NCBI GenBank assembly: GCA_039809865.1
Contig: JBDHVW010000003.1
Coordinates: forward strand, 62,001-126,000
Length of the DNA: 64,000 nucleotides
Source of the DNA: QWHO01 sp039809865
GTDB taxonomy: Bacteria > Vulcanimicrobiota > Xenobia > Xenobiales > QWHO01
Direction of reading: 5' to 3'
Below, piece after piece: positions 9,805 through 17,999 of this stretch (within the stretch, counting starts at the first letter, position 1; the number at the start of each line of letters is the position of its first letter). The notes below the pieces were generated by a model. That model had not been told where the DNA came from and ran no database searches. It was given only the letters and a program-made list of their open reading frames with translations. The position numbers and the translations under genes were made by a program.

Positions 9805-10122
9805 GAGCGGGGGCGGCCGTTTTCGGCTGCTCTCCTGGGAATCCTTCGGTGGCCTCCGAGAGTCGGCAGACAGACCCGGAGCCGGTCGCAGGCCTGGAGG
9901 ATCCGGTCGGGCGCGCGGAAGTAGCGGGGCGAGTCGTTCCTTCAAGGCACGAATCGTCACCGAGTGGAACGGCGTCGTTCCCTCAAACTGCGAATCGTCG
10001 CTCGGGGGAACGACCCGCCCCGGGTAGGCGGCATCGTGGCTGAGGGGGGTCCTCCGTTCAGGCAGGTTCTGGGCCCGCGCAGCCGAAGGCCGTGCCCGCC
10101 AAAATCTCCGGAGGAAATCCCC
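9805..10122. other. 318-nt divergent intergenic region, trpC / Ig-like lipoprotein
   Basis: No coding frame with family support. The region must hold the promoters for trpC (minus) and the lipoprotein (plus). Its one striking structure is a tandemly duplicated 35-nt element at 9936-9970 and 9977-10011, annotated separately. Confidence 0.6.
9936..10011. repeat. Two tandem 35-nt elements, each bounded by GTTCC...GGAAC
   Basis: Copy 1 spans 9936-9970 and copy 2 spans 9977-10011. Both are exactly 35 nt, begin GTTCC, end GGAAC (5-bp inverted repeat) and share the central block CGAATCGTC; 25 of 35 positions match. Two hairpin-capable copies in a divergent promoter region suggest a repeated protein-binding site or RNA structure. 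Function unknown. Confidence 0.6.
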
Positions 10123-12138
10123 ATGCCGCGTTTCCGTTTCTGGTCGACCCTGCTCCTGGCTTTGTTCTTCTATGCCTGCGGAGGGGACGGGTCCGTCGCG
10201 ACCAGCACGGTCACCCCGGCCGTCAACGCCCCCACGGGCTCGATCGACGTGCAGTTCCAACTGCTGCAACGCGCCGTCCCCACGAGCGTAACGGACCTGA
10301 GGTTCTCGGGGCTCGACGCGGCCGGCAAATACACCTTTGGCCCGGACACGCGACCCAGGACGGCGCAGGTGCTGTTGAGCAACGTCCCGACCACCACCAC
10401 GACCCTGCGCATCGAATATCTCCAGAACGGCACCATCGTGGGGCTGGGCGACACGCCGGTGGTGGTCCCGGAGAACGGCACCGTGACGGTGGTCGACCCC
10501 GCCTACCAGGACGTCGGACAGGTCGTGGAGCGCATCGAGGTGACCCCCCTGGCCCCGCAGGTCCCGGCCGGCTTCTCCGAGCCGATGCAGGCCACGGCCA
10601 TCCTGTTCGGGGGCCAGAAAGCGGATGTCACCAGCTCGGTCACCTGGACCAGCTCCAACACCAGCGTCGCCACGATCGGCAACGGCCCGGGCACCTATGG
10701 CGTGGCCCGAGGGCTCCAGGCCGGTAGCACGACGCTTACCGCCACGCTGGCCGGGCTCACCGACTCGACCACCCTTACCGTAACGGGCGCGACCCTCACC
10801 GCCCTGGTGGTGGAGCCCAACGCGCCGGTCACCGGGGCCGGAACCACCGTCCAGTTCAAGGCGCTGGGCGTGTTCTCCGACAACAGCCAGGAAGACCTCA
10901 CCCGCCAGGTCACCTGGACCAGCTCCCTCCTGGCCGTGGCCACCATCGCGAGCCCCGACGGCCTGGCGCGCGCCCTGACCACGGGCGCCAGCACCATCAC
11001 CGCCACCGAGCCGGGCACCGGCCTGGCCGACAGCACCACCCTGACGGTGATCGCTCCCGACCCCATCCGGCTGGCCATCGAGCCCAGCAGCGTCACGCTC
11101 ATCGTGGGCCTGAGCCAGCAGCTCCAGGTGGTGGCACAGTTCGCGGACGGCAGCATCCAGACGGTGACCAGCCTGGCCAGCTTCAGCTCGAGCAGCGGCC
11201 AGGTCATCGTCGACTCCAAGGGCGTCGTCACGGGCTTACTGCCGGGTCAGGGGACCACCATCACAGCGACCTTCGGCGGATTGCAGGCGACCGCTCCGGT
11301 CACCGTGGTTCCGCCTCAGGTCACGTCCATCGCCGTGCAACCGGCCTCGGCCAACGTCCCCCGCGGCCTGACGGCGCAGTTCACGGCCACGGCGACCCTG
11401 AACAACGGCGATGTCATCCCGGCCACCCAATTCGTGACCTGGGCCACCGCCGATCCCGCGGTGGCGGACATCTCGAACGTCGCCGGCTCGGAAGGAACCC
11501 TGACCGGACTCAACTTCGGCTCGACTTCGGTGACGGCGACTCTGCAGGGTGTGCAGGGCCAGGCGACCGCCAACGTCACCTCGGCCAGCATCGTAACCCT
11601 GCGGGTCGAGCCCAAGACCGACACCGTCCCGCTGGGCGAGACATCGCAACTGCGGGCCTTCGGGACGTTCTCCGACGGCACCGAGCAGGATGTCACGAGC
11701 TTCGTCACCTGGACCAGCCCCGACCAGAACATCGCCTTCGTCAGCAACTTCTTCCCGGAGAATGGGATGGTCATCGGCACCGGCCTGGGGACGCTGGACG
11801 TTACCGCCAGCTATCCGGGGACGAACCTGACGGACTTCTCCACGGTGACGGTCACTCCGGCCGTGCTCGTCTCGGTCAGCGTGGAGCCCAACCCGTTGGC
11901 CCTCTTCCCCACGCAACCGCAGCGCATGCGCGCCATCGGAACGTTCAGTGACGGCACCACCGAGGACCTGTCCCGGCGGGTCTGGTGGTCGAGCAACAAC
12001 GTGCTGGTGGTGGCCATCTCGAACCTCCCGCTGGTGCGGGGCATCGCGCTGGGGCTGATCCCCGGTCAGGCGCTCATCCGGGCGGACCACGCTCCCAGCG
12101 GGCTCACCGGTGCGTCGAGCGTGACCGTTGGATTCTAG
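10123..12138 (+). CDS. Lipoprotein with tandem bacterial Ig-like (BIG2) domains
   Basis: 671 residues. The start ATG 10123 is supported by GGAGG at 10110-10114, although the frame is open back to 9964. The N-terminus MPRFRFWSTLLLALFFYACGG is a lipoprotein signal with Cys19 as likely lipidation site. The remainder is a string of about five to six BIG2-type modules with the repeated pattern 'V.P......G...Q..A.G.FSDG..QDVT..VTW.SS...VA.IS...G...G...G...ITAT'. Such domains occur in surface adhesins and cell-envelope scaffolds. No catalytic domain is visible. An outer-surface or periplasmic structural role is inferred. A GNAT gene follows after 93 nt. Confidence 0.85.
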   Translation: MPRFRFWSTLLLALFFYACGGDGSVATSTVTPAVNAPTGSIDVQFQLLQRAVPTSVTDLRFSGLDAAGKYTFGPDTRPRTAQVLLSNVPTTTTTLRIEYLQNGTIVGLGDTPVVVPENGTVTVVDPAYQDVGQVVERIEVTPLAPQVPAGFSEPMQATAILFGGQKADVTSSVTWTSSNTSVATIGNGPGTYGVARGLQAGSTTLTATLAGLTDSTTLTVTGATLTALVVEPNAPVTGAGTTVQFKALGVFSDNSQEDLTRQVTWTSSLLAVATIASPDGLARALTTGASTITATEPGTGLADSTTLTVIAPDPIRLAIEPSSVTLIVGLSQQLQVVAQFADGSIQTVTSLASFSSSSGQVIVDSKGVVTGLLPGQGTTITATFGGLQATAPVTVVPPQVTSIAVQPASANVPRGLTAQFTATATLNNGDVIPATQFVTWATADPAVADISNVAGSEGTLTGLNFGSTSVTATLQGVQGQATANVTSASIVTLRVEPKTDTVPLGETSQLRAFGTFSDGTEQDVTSFVTWTSPDQNIAFVSNFFPENGMVIGTGLGTLDVTASYPGTNLTDFSTVTVTPAVLVSVSVEPNPLALFPTQPQRMRAIGTFSDGTTEDLSRRVWWSSNNVLVVAISNLPLVRGIALGLIPGQALIRADHAPSGLTGASSVTVGF

Positions 12139-12210
12139 GGCTGGCCTGGGTGAGGGCCTGGGGCTGAGGGTGGAGTTCTCGGGCTCCTCGATCGGGATCC
12201 GGCTGCGGTA

Positions 12211-12228
12211 GCCACAGGAGTCTGTGGC
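12211..12228 (+). promoter_or_regulatory. Hairpin overlapping the ribosome-binding site of the GNAT gene
   Basis: A perfect 7-bp inverted repeat GCCACAG-gagt-CTGTGGC. The candidate Shine-Dalgarno AGGAG (12216-12220) lies in the end of the left arm and the loop, 11 nt before GTG 12232, so folding would partly occlude it. It could equally be an operator or a weak terminator for the lipoprotein gene. Confidence 0.4.
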
Positions 12229-12231
12229 GCG

Positions 12232-12669
12232 GTGCGCAAAACCCCCTGCGCCATGGTTCGCCTGATCGCCGCCACCGATCCCGAGTTCGCCGACGCCCTC
12301 GAGCTTCGCCGCCGCGTGTTCGTGGAGGAGCAGGGCGTGCCGCTGGACGAGGAGCGCGACGAGCAAGACCTGGTGGCGGAGCACGCCCTGCTCTACGACG
12401 GCGGCACGCTGCTGGGCACCGCCCGCCTGGTGCCGAGCGGCAAGATCGGCCGCGTGGCGGTGTCCGAGGCGGCGCGAGGCCAGGGTTTGGGCCTGGAGCT
12501 GATGCGCTGCCTGGAGCAGCGTGCCCGCCAGCTGGCGCTGCCCGAGGTCTACCTGGACGCCCAGGTCAAAGTGGTGGGCTTCTACGAGCGCCAGGGCTAT
12601 GCGGGCGAGGGCGAGATCTTCCTCGACGCCGGCATCGAGCACCTGCGGATGCGCAAGCAACTGGTATGA
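12232..12669 (+). CDS. GNAT-family N-acetyltransferase (ElaA-like)
   Basis: 145 residues from GTG 12232, preceded by AGGAG; ATG 12253 (MVRLIAATD) is an alternative start without an RBS. Single-domain GNAT fold: 'ALELRRRVFVEEQGVPLDEE.D' near the N-terminus and the acetyl-CoA pyrophosphate-binding segment 'IGRVAVSEAARGQGLGLELM' (R-G-x-G-L), then 'VYLDAQ..VVGFYERQGY'. The VFVEEQGVP block and the overall length resemble ElaA/YjcF-type acetyltransferases, whose substrates are mostly unknown. The stop overlaps the kinase start (ATGA at 12666-12669), so the two are translationally coupled. Confidence 0.85.
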   Translation: MRKTPCAMVRLIAATDPEFADALELRRRVFVEEQGVPLDEERDEQDLVAEHALLYDGGTLLGTARLVPSGKIGRVAVSEAARGQGLGLELMRCLEQRARQLALPEVYLDAQVKVVGFYERQGYAGEGEIFLDAGIEHLRMRKQLV

Positions 12670-14630
12670 GCGACCCCGAAGACCGCATCGGACTGGAGAT
12701 CGGCGGACGGATCCGACTGGCCCACTACTCGGGCTCGGGCCAGTTCAGCCAGGTCTACGAGGCCGAGATCCTCTCCATGGGGCGCGCCGTGGGCCGCTGC
12801 GCCGTCAAGATCTTCCAGCTCAAGCCCACGGCTCTGCGCAACGAGGTGATGGAGGAGATCCAGGGCGTGATGGCCCTCAAGCATCCCGGGCTGGTGGCCC
12901 TGCAGGGCTCGGGGGAGCTCGAGGGCGAGGACCGCACGCTGTACCTGACCGCCGAGATGAGCCAGAACTCGCTGCGCCGCCACCTGGCCCGCAACCGCAT
13001 GATGCCCGAGGACGAGGTGCGCGCGCTGGCGCGCAGCGTGGCCGAGGCGCTGGAGTACCTGCACATTCACCGCCGTTTTCACGGCGAGCTGCGCCCGGCC
13101 AACGTGGTGCAGTCGGTGGACAGCTGGAAACTGTCCGACTACGAGCTGGCCCGCACCAAGACGCAGCTCGTGCGCCTCGAGGCGGCCTCGGACACGCTCC
13201 ACTACGCCGCCCCCGAGCAGGTGCTGGGCAAGCCCGGGATGGCTTCCGACATCTGGAGCCTGGCCTGTATCCTGCACGAAGCCCTGACCTCGCACCATCC
13301 GTTCGCCCACCTGGCCGGGGCGACGCCGTCCGAGCTCGCTTACCGCTCCGAGCAAGAGGGGCCCCACCTGGACGAGAAATTGAGCGACGATTGGAAGATC
13401 CTGTTCCACAGCTGTTTCCGTCCCGAGCCGACTCAGCGTTGGAACGAGCGGCACCTGCTGGACTGGCTGGACGGCAAAGGCGTGCCCAGCGAGCCCGTGG
13501 TGGGCGAGCCCGAGCGTCAGCCCGACCCGGAGCCCATCCCGATGGAGATCCGGCCGGTCACGATCGAGATCAAGCGCCAGACCAAGAGCGCCCCGCTCCC
13601 CGAGCCCGAGCCCGCGCCGGTGGCCGAGCCCACCCCGCCTCCGGTGGTGGTCAAACCCGCGGCCCGCTCACCCATCTGGCTCGGCATCGGGGGATTGCTG
13701 CTCCTGTTCGCGCTGGTGATGGTCGTGCTGTTGCTCAAAGGCCCCTCGAGCGATCCGAGCGCCAGCCCGTCGCCGCTGTCGTTCTATCCCATGCCGTTCG
13801 AGGCGCCCATCCTGGACAATACCGGGCGCATCCTGCGGGAAGAGGCGGGCGAGGTGCAGGGCTTCGCCGAGAAGGTGGAGGGCGCCGAGGCGATCGAGCT
13901 GGTGCAGCTCCCCGGCGGCGAGTACACGATGGGTGTGCCCGAGCTCGAGCCCGAGTCGCAGCCCGAGGAAGGACCTCCCCACACGGTCAAGCTCCAGCCT
14001 TTCTTCATCGGACGGCGCGAGATCACGCAGGAGCAGTGGAAAGCCGTCGCTCACCTGCCCCAGGTGAAGACGCCGATGGTGGAAGAGCCGTCCGAGTCGC
14101 GCGGCGACCTGCTGCCGGTGGACTCGGTCAGCTACGAGGACGTTCAGGAGTTCTGCCGGCGACTCTCCAAGTTCAGCAAGCGCAAATACCGCCTGCCCAC
14201 CGAGGCGGAATGGGAATTCGCCTGCCGCGCCGGCACCAGCACCCCGTTCTGTTTCGGACCCACGTTGAGCCCCGAGGTCGCCATCTACAACGCCACCCAG
14301 GCCTACGGCGGCGGCCCGGTGCAGAGCGAGCCGCGCCTTACCGCCGCCAACGTGGGCGATACGGGCGCGGCCAACATGTTCGGTCTGTTCGACATGCACG
14401 GCAACGTGGAAGAATGGTGCCAGGACTGGTACGGTCCCTACAACCCGAAGACCACCGACAACCCCCAGGGCCCCGAGAAGGGCACCGAGCGCGTTTTGCG
14501 CGGCGGGGGTTGGTACAGCTATGCCTGGAACTGCCGGTCGGCCGCCCGGGCCCACTCGCGGCCCGACCAGGGCAGCAACTACACCGGTTTTCGCATCGTC
14601 TGCGAGTCGCCCGAGCCTGCCAAGAAGTAA
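12666..14630 (+). CDS. Membrane Ser/Thr kinase-like protein with C-terminal FGE-sulfatase (SUMF1) domain
   Basis: 654 residues. Protein-kinase domain at about residues 15-275: Gly-rich loop 'GSGQFSQVYEAE', VAIK-type Lys48 (CAVKIF) and 'APEQVLGKPGMASDIWSLACIL' (APE, DxW). The catalytic loop is H139-G-E-L-R-P-A-N rather than HRDLKPEN, and the Mg loop is D158-Y-E rather than DFG, so activity is uncertain and pseudokinase function is possible. A Pro/Glu-rich linker and one membrane helix (about 335-357) follow. Residues about 411-650 form an FGE/SUMF1-type domain ('LPGGEYTMG', 'RLPTEAEWEFACRAGT', 'NMFGLFDMHGNVEEWCQDW', 'RVLRGGGW', 'GFRIV'). Of the paired FGE cysteines only Cys623 remains, with Ser618 at the other position, so this is not a standard formylglycine-generating enzyme. 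Kinase-FGE fusions are known in chlamydial and planctomycetal Pkn1-like proteins. Confidence 0.88.
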   Translation: MSDPEDRIGLEIGGRIRLAHYSGSGQFSQVYEAEILSMGRAVGRCAVKIFQLKPTALRNEVMEEIQGVMALKHPGLVALQGSGELEGEDRTLYLTAEMSQNSLRRHLARNRMMPEDEVRALARSVAEALEYLHIHRRFHGELRPANVVQSVDSWKLSDYELARTKTQLVRLEAASDTLHYAAPEQVLGKPGMASDIWSLACILHEALTSHHPFAHLAGATPSELAYRSEQEGPHLDEKLSDDWKILFHSCFRPEPTQRWNERHLLDWLDGKGVPSEPVVGEPERQPDPEPIPMEIRPVTIEIKRQTKSAPLPEPEPAPVAEPTPPPVVVKPAARSPIWLGIGGLLLLFALVMVVLLLKGPSSDPSASPSPLSFYPMPFEAPILDNTGRILREEAGEVQGFAEKVEGAEAIELVQLPGGEYTMGVPELEPESQPEEGPPHTVKLQPFFIGRREITQEQWKAVAHLPQVKTPMVEEPSESRGDLLPVDSVSYEDVQEFCRRLSKFSKRKYRLPTEAEWEFACRAGTSTPFCFGPTLSPEVAIYNATQAYGGGPVQSEPRLTAANVGDTGAANMFGLFDMHGNVEEWCQDWYGPYNPKTTDNPQGPEKGTERVLRGGGWYSYAWNCRSAARAHSRPDQGSNYTGFRIVCESPEPAKK

Positions 14631-15005
14631 GTGGCGATCTTCGTCTTCTTCGGCTGGATGATCCAGCTCGGCGAGAAGCTCGGCCTGATCGAGACCGAGA
14701 GCCAGGACCCGCAGCACCAGGCCTACCGCCGCTCGGTAATGGGCATGGAGGCCCTCAAGACGGAGCTGCAGGGTTGCCAGGTGTTGCGCGCCGCGACCAA
14801 CCGCCTCGAGACCACCAGTGGGAAGGTGCTGGAGGTCGACGCGCGCGGCAACCTGTTGCGCGACGGTCAGGTTCTGTGCGAGCTGGGGGTGGGCGGCAAG
14901 CTCCGTTTCGTCAAAGAAAAAGGCTTTCTGCGCATCAAAGTGCGCGGCGCCCTGGGGGAGGCACGGCACTGGAGCGACCTCCGGGTTCCGATGTCATCGA
15001 GTTGA
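14631..15005 (+). CDS. Small protein of unknown function, coupled to the kinase gene
   Basis: 124 residues from GTG 14631, immediately after the kinase TAA (zero spacing), so probably translated by reinitiation. The first residues (VAIFVFFGWMIQLGEKLGL) form a short hydrophobic segment and could be a membrane anchor. The rest looks like a small alpha/beta domain with the repeated turns 'LEVDARGNLLRDGQVL' and 'GFLRIKVRGAL'. I do not recognise a family. Adjacency suggests a role with the kinase-FGE protein. Confidence 0.6.
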   Translation: MAIFVFFGWMIQLGEKLGLIETESQDPQHQAYRRSVMGMEALKTELQGCQVLRAATNRLETTSGKVLEVDARGNLLRDGQVLCELGVGGKLRFVKEKGFLRIKVRGALGEARHWSDLRVPMSSS

Positions 15006-15018
15006 CTTGCTGACGGCG

Positions 15019-15024
15019 TAGGCT
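15019..15024 (+). promoter_or_regulatory. -10 box TAGGCT, 7 nt before ATG 15032
   Basis: TANNNT hexamer placed so that transcription would begin at or next to the start codon; no Shine-Dalgarno. One of the recurrent leaderless-type boxes of this window. Confidence 0.5.
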
Positions 15025-15031
15025 GAGGCGG

Positions 15032-15949
15032 ATGAAGAAACGCCTGCGCATCCTGGGGGCCTTCCTGGCGCTTTATCTGGGGATCTGCCTGGTCACTCTG
15101 TATGGGACTGAGCTGCGGAGCCATCCGCTCCAGCTTTCCCAGAATGGTCTGTGGCTGGCGCACCGCTTCTTCGACGAGCGTGACCGCAAGCCGGTCAGCG
15201 ACTTCGAGCTGGAGCAGTTGGGGGAACGCTGCCGGCGGCACTCGATCAAGTATCTCTTCGTGCACGTGGGACCGCTGGACGCTGCCGGTCGCATTCCCGA
15301 CTTCGACTTAAGGCGCTGGCGGCGGATACCGGGAGTGACCTGGCTGGCCTGGGTGGGCGGGCTGAACGCCGACTTCGAGGGGCAGGCGTCCGACACGGTA
15401 GACCTGACGAAGCCCGCGGTGCGGGCGGGCATCGCGGCCACCGTCAGCCAGCTCTATGCGGCCGGTTTTGACGGCGTCCATTACGACCTCGAGCCGATCC
15501 GGGACGGGGATGCGTCCTTCCTGGCACTGCTGGACGAGACCCCGCGCTCGGGGATTCTCAGCGTGGCCACGCCGCACCGCCGCCCGCCGGGCGCGCCGCC
15601 CCTGCCGCCCTTCGAGCGCATGTGGACCGCGGACTACTACCGGAAGGTGGCCGCGCGCTGCCAGCAGGTGGTCTACATGGGTTACGACTCCGCGCAGCCC
15701 TCGCCGGAGATGTATGCGCGCTGGATGCGCTGGCAGGTTGGCCAGCTCTCGGGCCTGGGCACCCAGGTGCTCATCGGGGTGCCGACTTACAACGAAGAAA
15801 GCACGTTGTGGCACAATCCCGAGGCGGAGACTCTGGAGGCCGCCCTGTGGGGCGTCAGCAGCGCTGAGCCGGTGGCCGGGGTCGCCTTGTATGCCGATTG
15901 GACCACCACCGAGGCCGAATGGGACACGCTCGACCGGCTCAGCGACTGA
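15032..15949 (+). CDS. GH18-like (chitinase-fold) membrane-anchored or secreted hydrolase
   Basis: 305 residues. N-terminal hydrophobic helix (residues 5-24) as signal or anchor, then one TIM-barrel domain. The GH18 active-site strand is visible as D147-G-V-H-Y-D152-L-E154; canonical DxxDxDxE has Asp where His150 stands, but D152 and the acid/base E154 remain. Further barrel strands are 'IKYLFVHVGPLDAAGR', 'VTWLAWVGGLN', 'GILSVATPHR', 'VVYMGYDS' (equivalent of the M.YD strand) and 'QVLIGVPTY'. Likely substrate is a beta-linked GlcNAc-type glycan or peptidoglycan-related polymer, as in family members such as spore-cortex or chitinase-like enzymes; this is inferred. Ends 3 nt from the convergent coiled-coil gene. 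Confidence 0.75.
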   Translation: MKKRLRILGAFLALYLGICLVTLYGTELRSHPLQLSQNGLWLAHRFFDERDRKPVSDFELEQLGERCRRHSIKYLFVHVGPLDAAGRIPDFDLRRWRRIPGVTWLAWVGGLNADFEGQASDTVDLTKPAVRAGIAATVSQLYAAGFDGVHYDLEPIRDGDASFLALLDETPRSGILSVATPHRRPPGAPPLPPFERMWTADYYRKVAARCQQVVYMGYDSAQPSPEMYARWMRWQVGQLSGLGTQVLIGVPTYNEESTLWHNPEAETLEAALWGVSSAEPVAGVALYADWTTTEAEWDTLDRLSD

Positions 15950-15952
15950 ATG

Positions 15953-16210
15953 TCAGGCGGCCGGAGGCTCCTCGAGCGAACCGACGCGCCTCTCGAGGTC
16001 GTCCAACACGTGACGAAATTCTTCGAATCCATCCTTCGTGGCCGCGCCCAGCGCACGCAGGGAAGCACCCTGCTCCATCAGAGCCAGCCGAACCTGATCG
16101 AATGCTTTGTCGATGATCTCGCGCTGAGTCGAGAAGACCAGGTCGGTGTGGTTCAGGCTACGCTCGAAGCGAGCCTCCAGACGCTCTAGACGTTTACGAA
16201 GATCGTGCAT
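15953..16210 (-). CDS. Small predicted coiled-coil protein
   Basis: 85 residues, entirely heptad-like and charged: 'LRKRLERLEARFERSL' at the start and 'FRHVLDDLERRVGSLEE' at the end. No membrane segment and no known family. The start ATG 16210 has a strong Shine-Dalgarno (GAGGAGGA, about 6 nt upstream). An inverted repeat ATCCAA/TTGGAT (16227-16247) lies just upstream and may be its control site. Confidence 0.65.
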   Translation of the reverse strand: MHDLRKRLERLEARFERSLNHTDLVFSTQREIIDKAFDQVRLALMEQGASLRALGAATKDGFEEFRHVLDDLERRVGSLEEPPAA

Positions 16211-16226
16211 GATCGGTTCCTCCTCA

Positions 16227-16247
16227 ATCCAAGATACTTGATTGGAT
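16227..16247. promoter_or_regulatory. Inverted repeat upstream of the coiled-coil gene
   Basis: ATCCAA (16227-16232) and TTGGAT (16242-16247) separated by 9 nt, 16-36 nt upstream of ATG 16210. It overlaps a plausible minus-strand -10 (TATCTT). Candidate operator. Confidence 0.35.
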
Positions 16248-16286
16248 GAGTTTAGTCCAACCCCGGCAGACCTTCAGTGACAGATG

Positions 16287-17903
16287 TCACCGCGCCCGTT
16301 TGTCGCCCTGCTCGCTCTCGAGGAACTCGGTGTAAGGGCCTTCGAACACCTGCACTTTGTGGTCGCGCACGTGGAAGACGCGATTGCTGATGGCCTTGAG
16401 GAAGTGGCGGTCGTGGCTGACCAGGACGATGGTGCCCTGGTAGTCTTGCAGCGCCTGCAGCAGGACCTCGCGCGAGCGCATGTCGAGGTGGTTGGTGGGC
16501 TCGTCCAGCACCAGGAAGTTCACCGGTTTGCTCATGATGAGCGCCAGCACCACGCGCGACTTCTCGCCGCCCGAGAGCACGCCGATCTTCTTGTCCACCT
16601 CGTCGCCCGTGAACAAGAATCCGCCCAGCAAACCGCGCACCTGCGCGATGGAAGCCGTGGGCATCGCTTCGTAGACCTGCTCGAAGATCGTCCGGGACGG
16701 GTCCAGCAGGTCCAGCGAGTTCTGGCTGAAGTAGCCCATCTCGACGCTGGCGCCCATGTCGAGGCGCCCTTCCTGGCAGTCGGTCTGGCCCGCCATCATC
16801 TTGAGCAGGGTGGACTTGCCGGCGCCGTTCACCCCCACCACGGCCACGCGGTTGAGGCGGCGCACGGTGGCCGTGACGTCGTGGAAGACGTGGGTATCGC
16901 CCCAGTTCTTGCTCACGCCGCGCAGGTTGAAGACCTCCTCGCCCGAGCGGGGCGGCACCGGGAACTGCAGCTTGACGGTGCGGGCCTGGTCGGGTAGCTC
17001 GATGCGCTCGATCTTCTCCAGCTTCTTGACGCGCGACTGCACCTGCGATGCGTGCGAGGCGCGGGCCGCGAAGCGGGCGATGAACTCCTCTTCTTTGGCC
17101 AGCATGTCCTGTTGGCGCTTGTAGGAGGCGATCTGCTGCTCGGCGCGCAGCTCGCGCTCCGACTCGTACTTGTCGTAGTTGCCCGTGTAGCCCGTGATGG
17201 TGCCGAGGTTGACCTCGAGGATGCGGTTCACCAGCCGATTGAGGAACTCGCGGTCGTGGCTGGTCAGGATCATCGTGCCCTGATAGGAGCGCAGCCATTC
17301 CTCGAGCCAGACGATCGACTCGAGATCGAGGTGGTTGGTGGGCTCGTCCATCAGCAGGAGGTCGGGCTGCAGGGTCAGGATGCGGGCCAGCGCGATGCGC
17401 ATCTTCCAACCGCCGGAATACTCCTCCACGTTGCGGCCGTGGTCTTCCAAAGGGAAGCCCAGTCCGGTCAGCACGGTCTGAGCGCGCGTCTCCACGTCGT
17501 AGCCGCCGCGCGCGTCGAAGTCGTGGCGCAGCTCGCCATACTCGTCCAGGACGCGGGTCATCTCGTCCTCGTCGAGCTCCTGGGACAGCTTCTCCTCGAG
17601 CTCGGCGATCTTCTCGGCCAGCTCGGCGATCTTGCCGGCGCCCGCCAGCACCTCTTGCAGCACGGTGCGGCCGCTCATCTCGGCCACGTCCTGCGAGAAA
17701 TAGCCGATCACGGTGCGGGTGGGCACGGCCACCTCGCCCTCGTCGTAGCCCTCCTGGCCTGCCAGGATGCGAAAAACGGTCGATTTGCCCGCGCCGTTGG
17801 GACCGACGAGACCGATCCGATCGCCGGGATTGGCCTGGAAGGACGCCTCCTTGAACAGCGTCCGGCCCCCCAGATGCTTGGTGATGTTGGTAAAACGGAC
17901 CAT
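16287..17903 (-). CDS. ABC-F family ATPase (ribosome-associated, EttA/Uup/YdiF type)
   Basis: 538 residues with two ABC domains and no membrane segments. Domain 1: Walker A 'GPNGAGKST', signature 'EYSGGWKMRIALARIL', Walker B 'LLLMDEPTNHLDL'. Domain 2: 'GVNGAGKSTLLK', 'LSGGEKSRVVLALIM', 'FLVLDEPTNHLDM'. The charged linker between them ('FIARFAARASHASQVQSRVKKLEKIER') is the P-site-tRNA-interaction region typical of ABC-F. These proteins bind the ribosomal E site and act in translation quality control or antibiotic protection; which subtype this is cannot be decided here. ATG 17903 lies 9 nt after a perfect TATAAT box (17913-17918), so the transcript is probably almost leaderless. Confidence 0.93.
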   Translation of the reverse strand: MVRFTNITKHLGGRTLFKEASFQANPGDRIGLVGPNGAGKSTVFRILAGQEGYDEGEVAVPTRTVIGYFSQDVAEMSGRTVLQEVLAGAGKIAELAEKIAELEEKLSQELDEDEMTRVLDEYGELRHDFDARGGYDVETRAQTVLTGLGFPLEDHGRNVEEYSGGWKMRIALARILTLQPDLLLMDEPTNHLDLESIVWLEEWLRSYQGTMILTSHDREFLNRLVNRILEVNLGTITGYTGNYDKYESERELRAEQQIASYKRQQDMLAKEEEFIARFAARASHASQVQSRVKKLEKIERIELPDQARTVKLQFPVPPRSGEEVFNLRGVSKNWGDTHVFHDVTATVRRLNRVAVVGVNGAGKSTLLKMMAGQTDCQEGRLDMGASVEMGYFSQNSLDLLDPSRTIFEQVYEAMPTASIAQVRGLLGGFLFTGDEVDKKIGVLSGGEKSRVVLALIMSKPVNFLVLDEPTNHLDMRSREVLLQALQDYQGTIVLVSHDRHFLKAISNRVFHVRDHKVQVFEGPYTEFLESEQGDKRAR

Positions 17904-17912
17904 AACGGGCGA

Positions 17913-17918
17913 ATTATA
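17913..17918 (-). promoter_or_regulatory. -10 box TATAAT of the ABC-F gene
   Basis: Perfect TATAAT on the minus strand, 9 nt before ATG 17903. No convincing -35 hexamer at 16-18 bp. Confidence 0.6.
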
Positions 17919-17999
17919 CCGGCCCCGTCAAGTCCGGAAGGAATGACGGCCGACCCGCCGAGAATAGAGATCCCCTTCAATTTCGGGGGTGAATTTCCA

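Noticed and set aside
12521..15013. An 830-codon plus-strand frame
   Set aside because: Shifted frame over the GNAT and kinase-FGE genes, whose frame has clear domain motifs; Arg/Pro/Ala/Gly-rich shadow.
17926..17941. TTGACG as a -35 box for the ABC-F promoter
   Set aside because: Only 7 bp from the TATAAT box, far short of the 16-18 bp spacing needed.
17052..17999. Upstream extension of the TPR/transglutaminase frame
   Set aside because: Antisense to the ABC-F gene and of biased composition; the signal peptide starts at ATG 18000.
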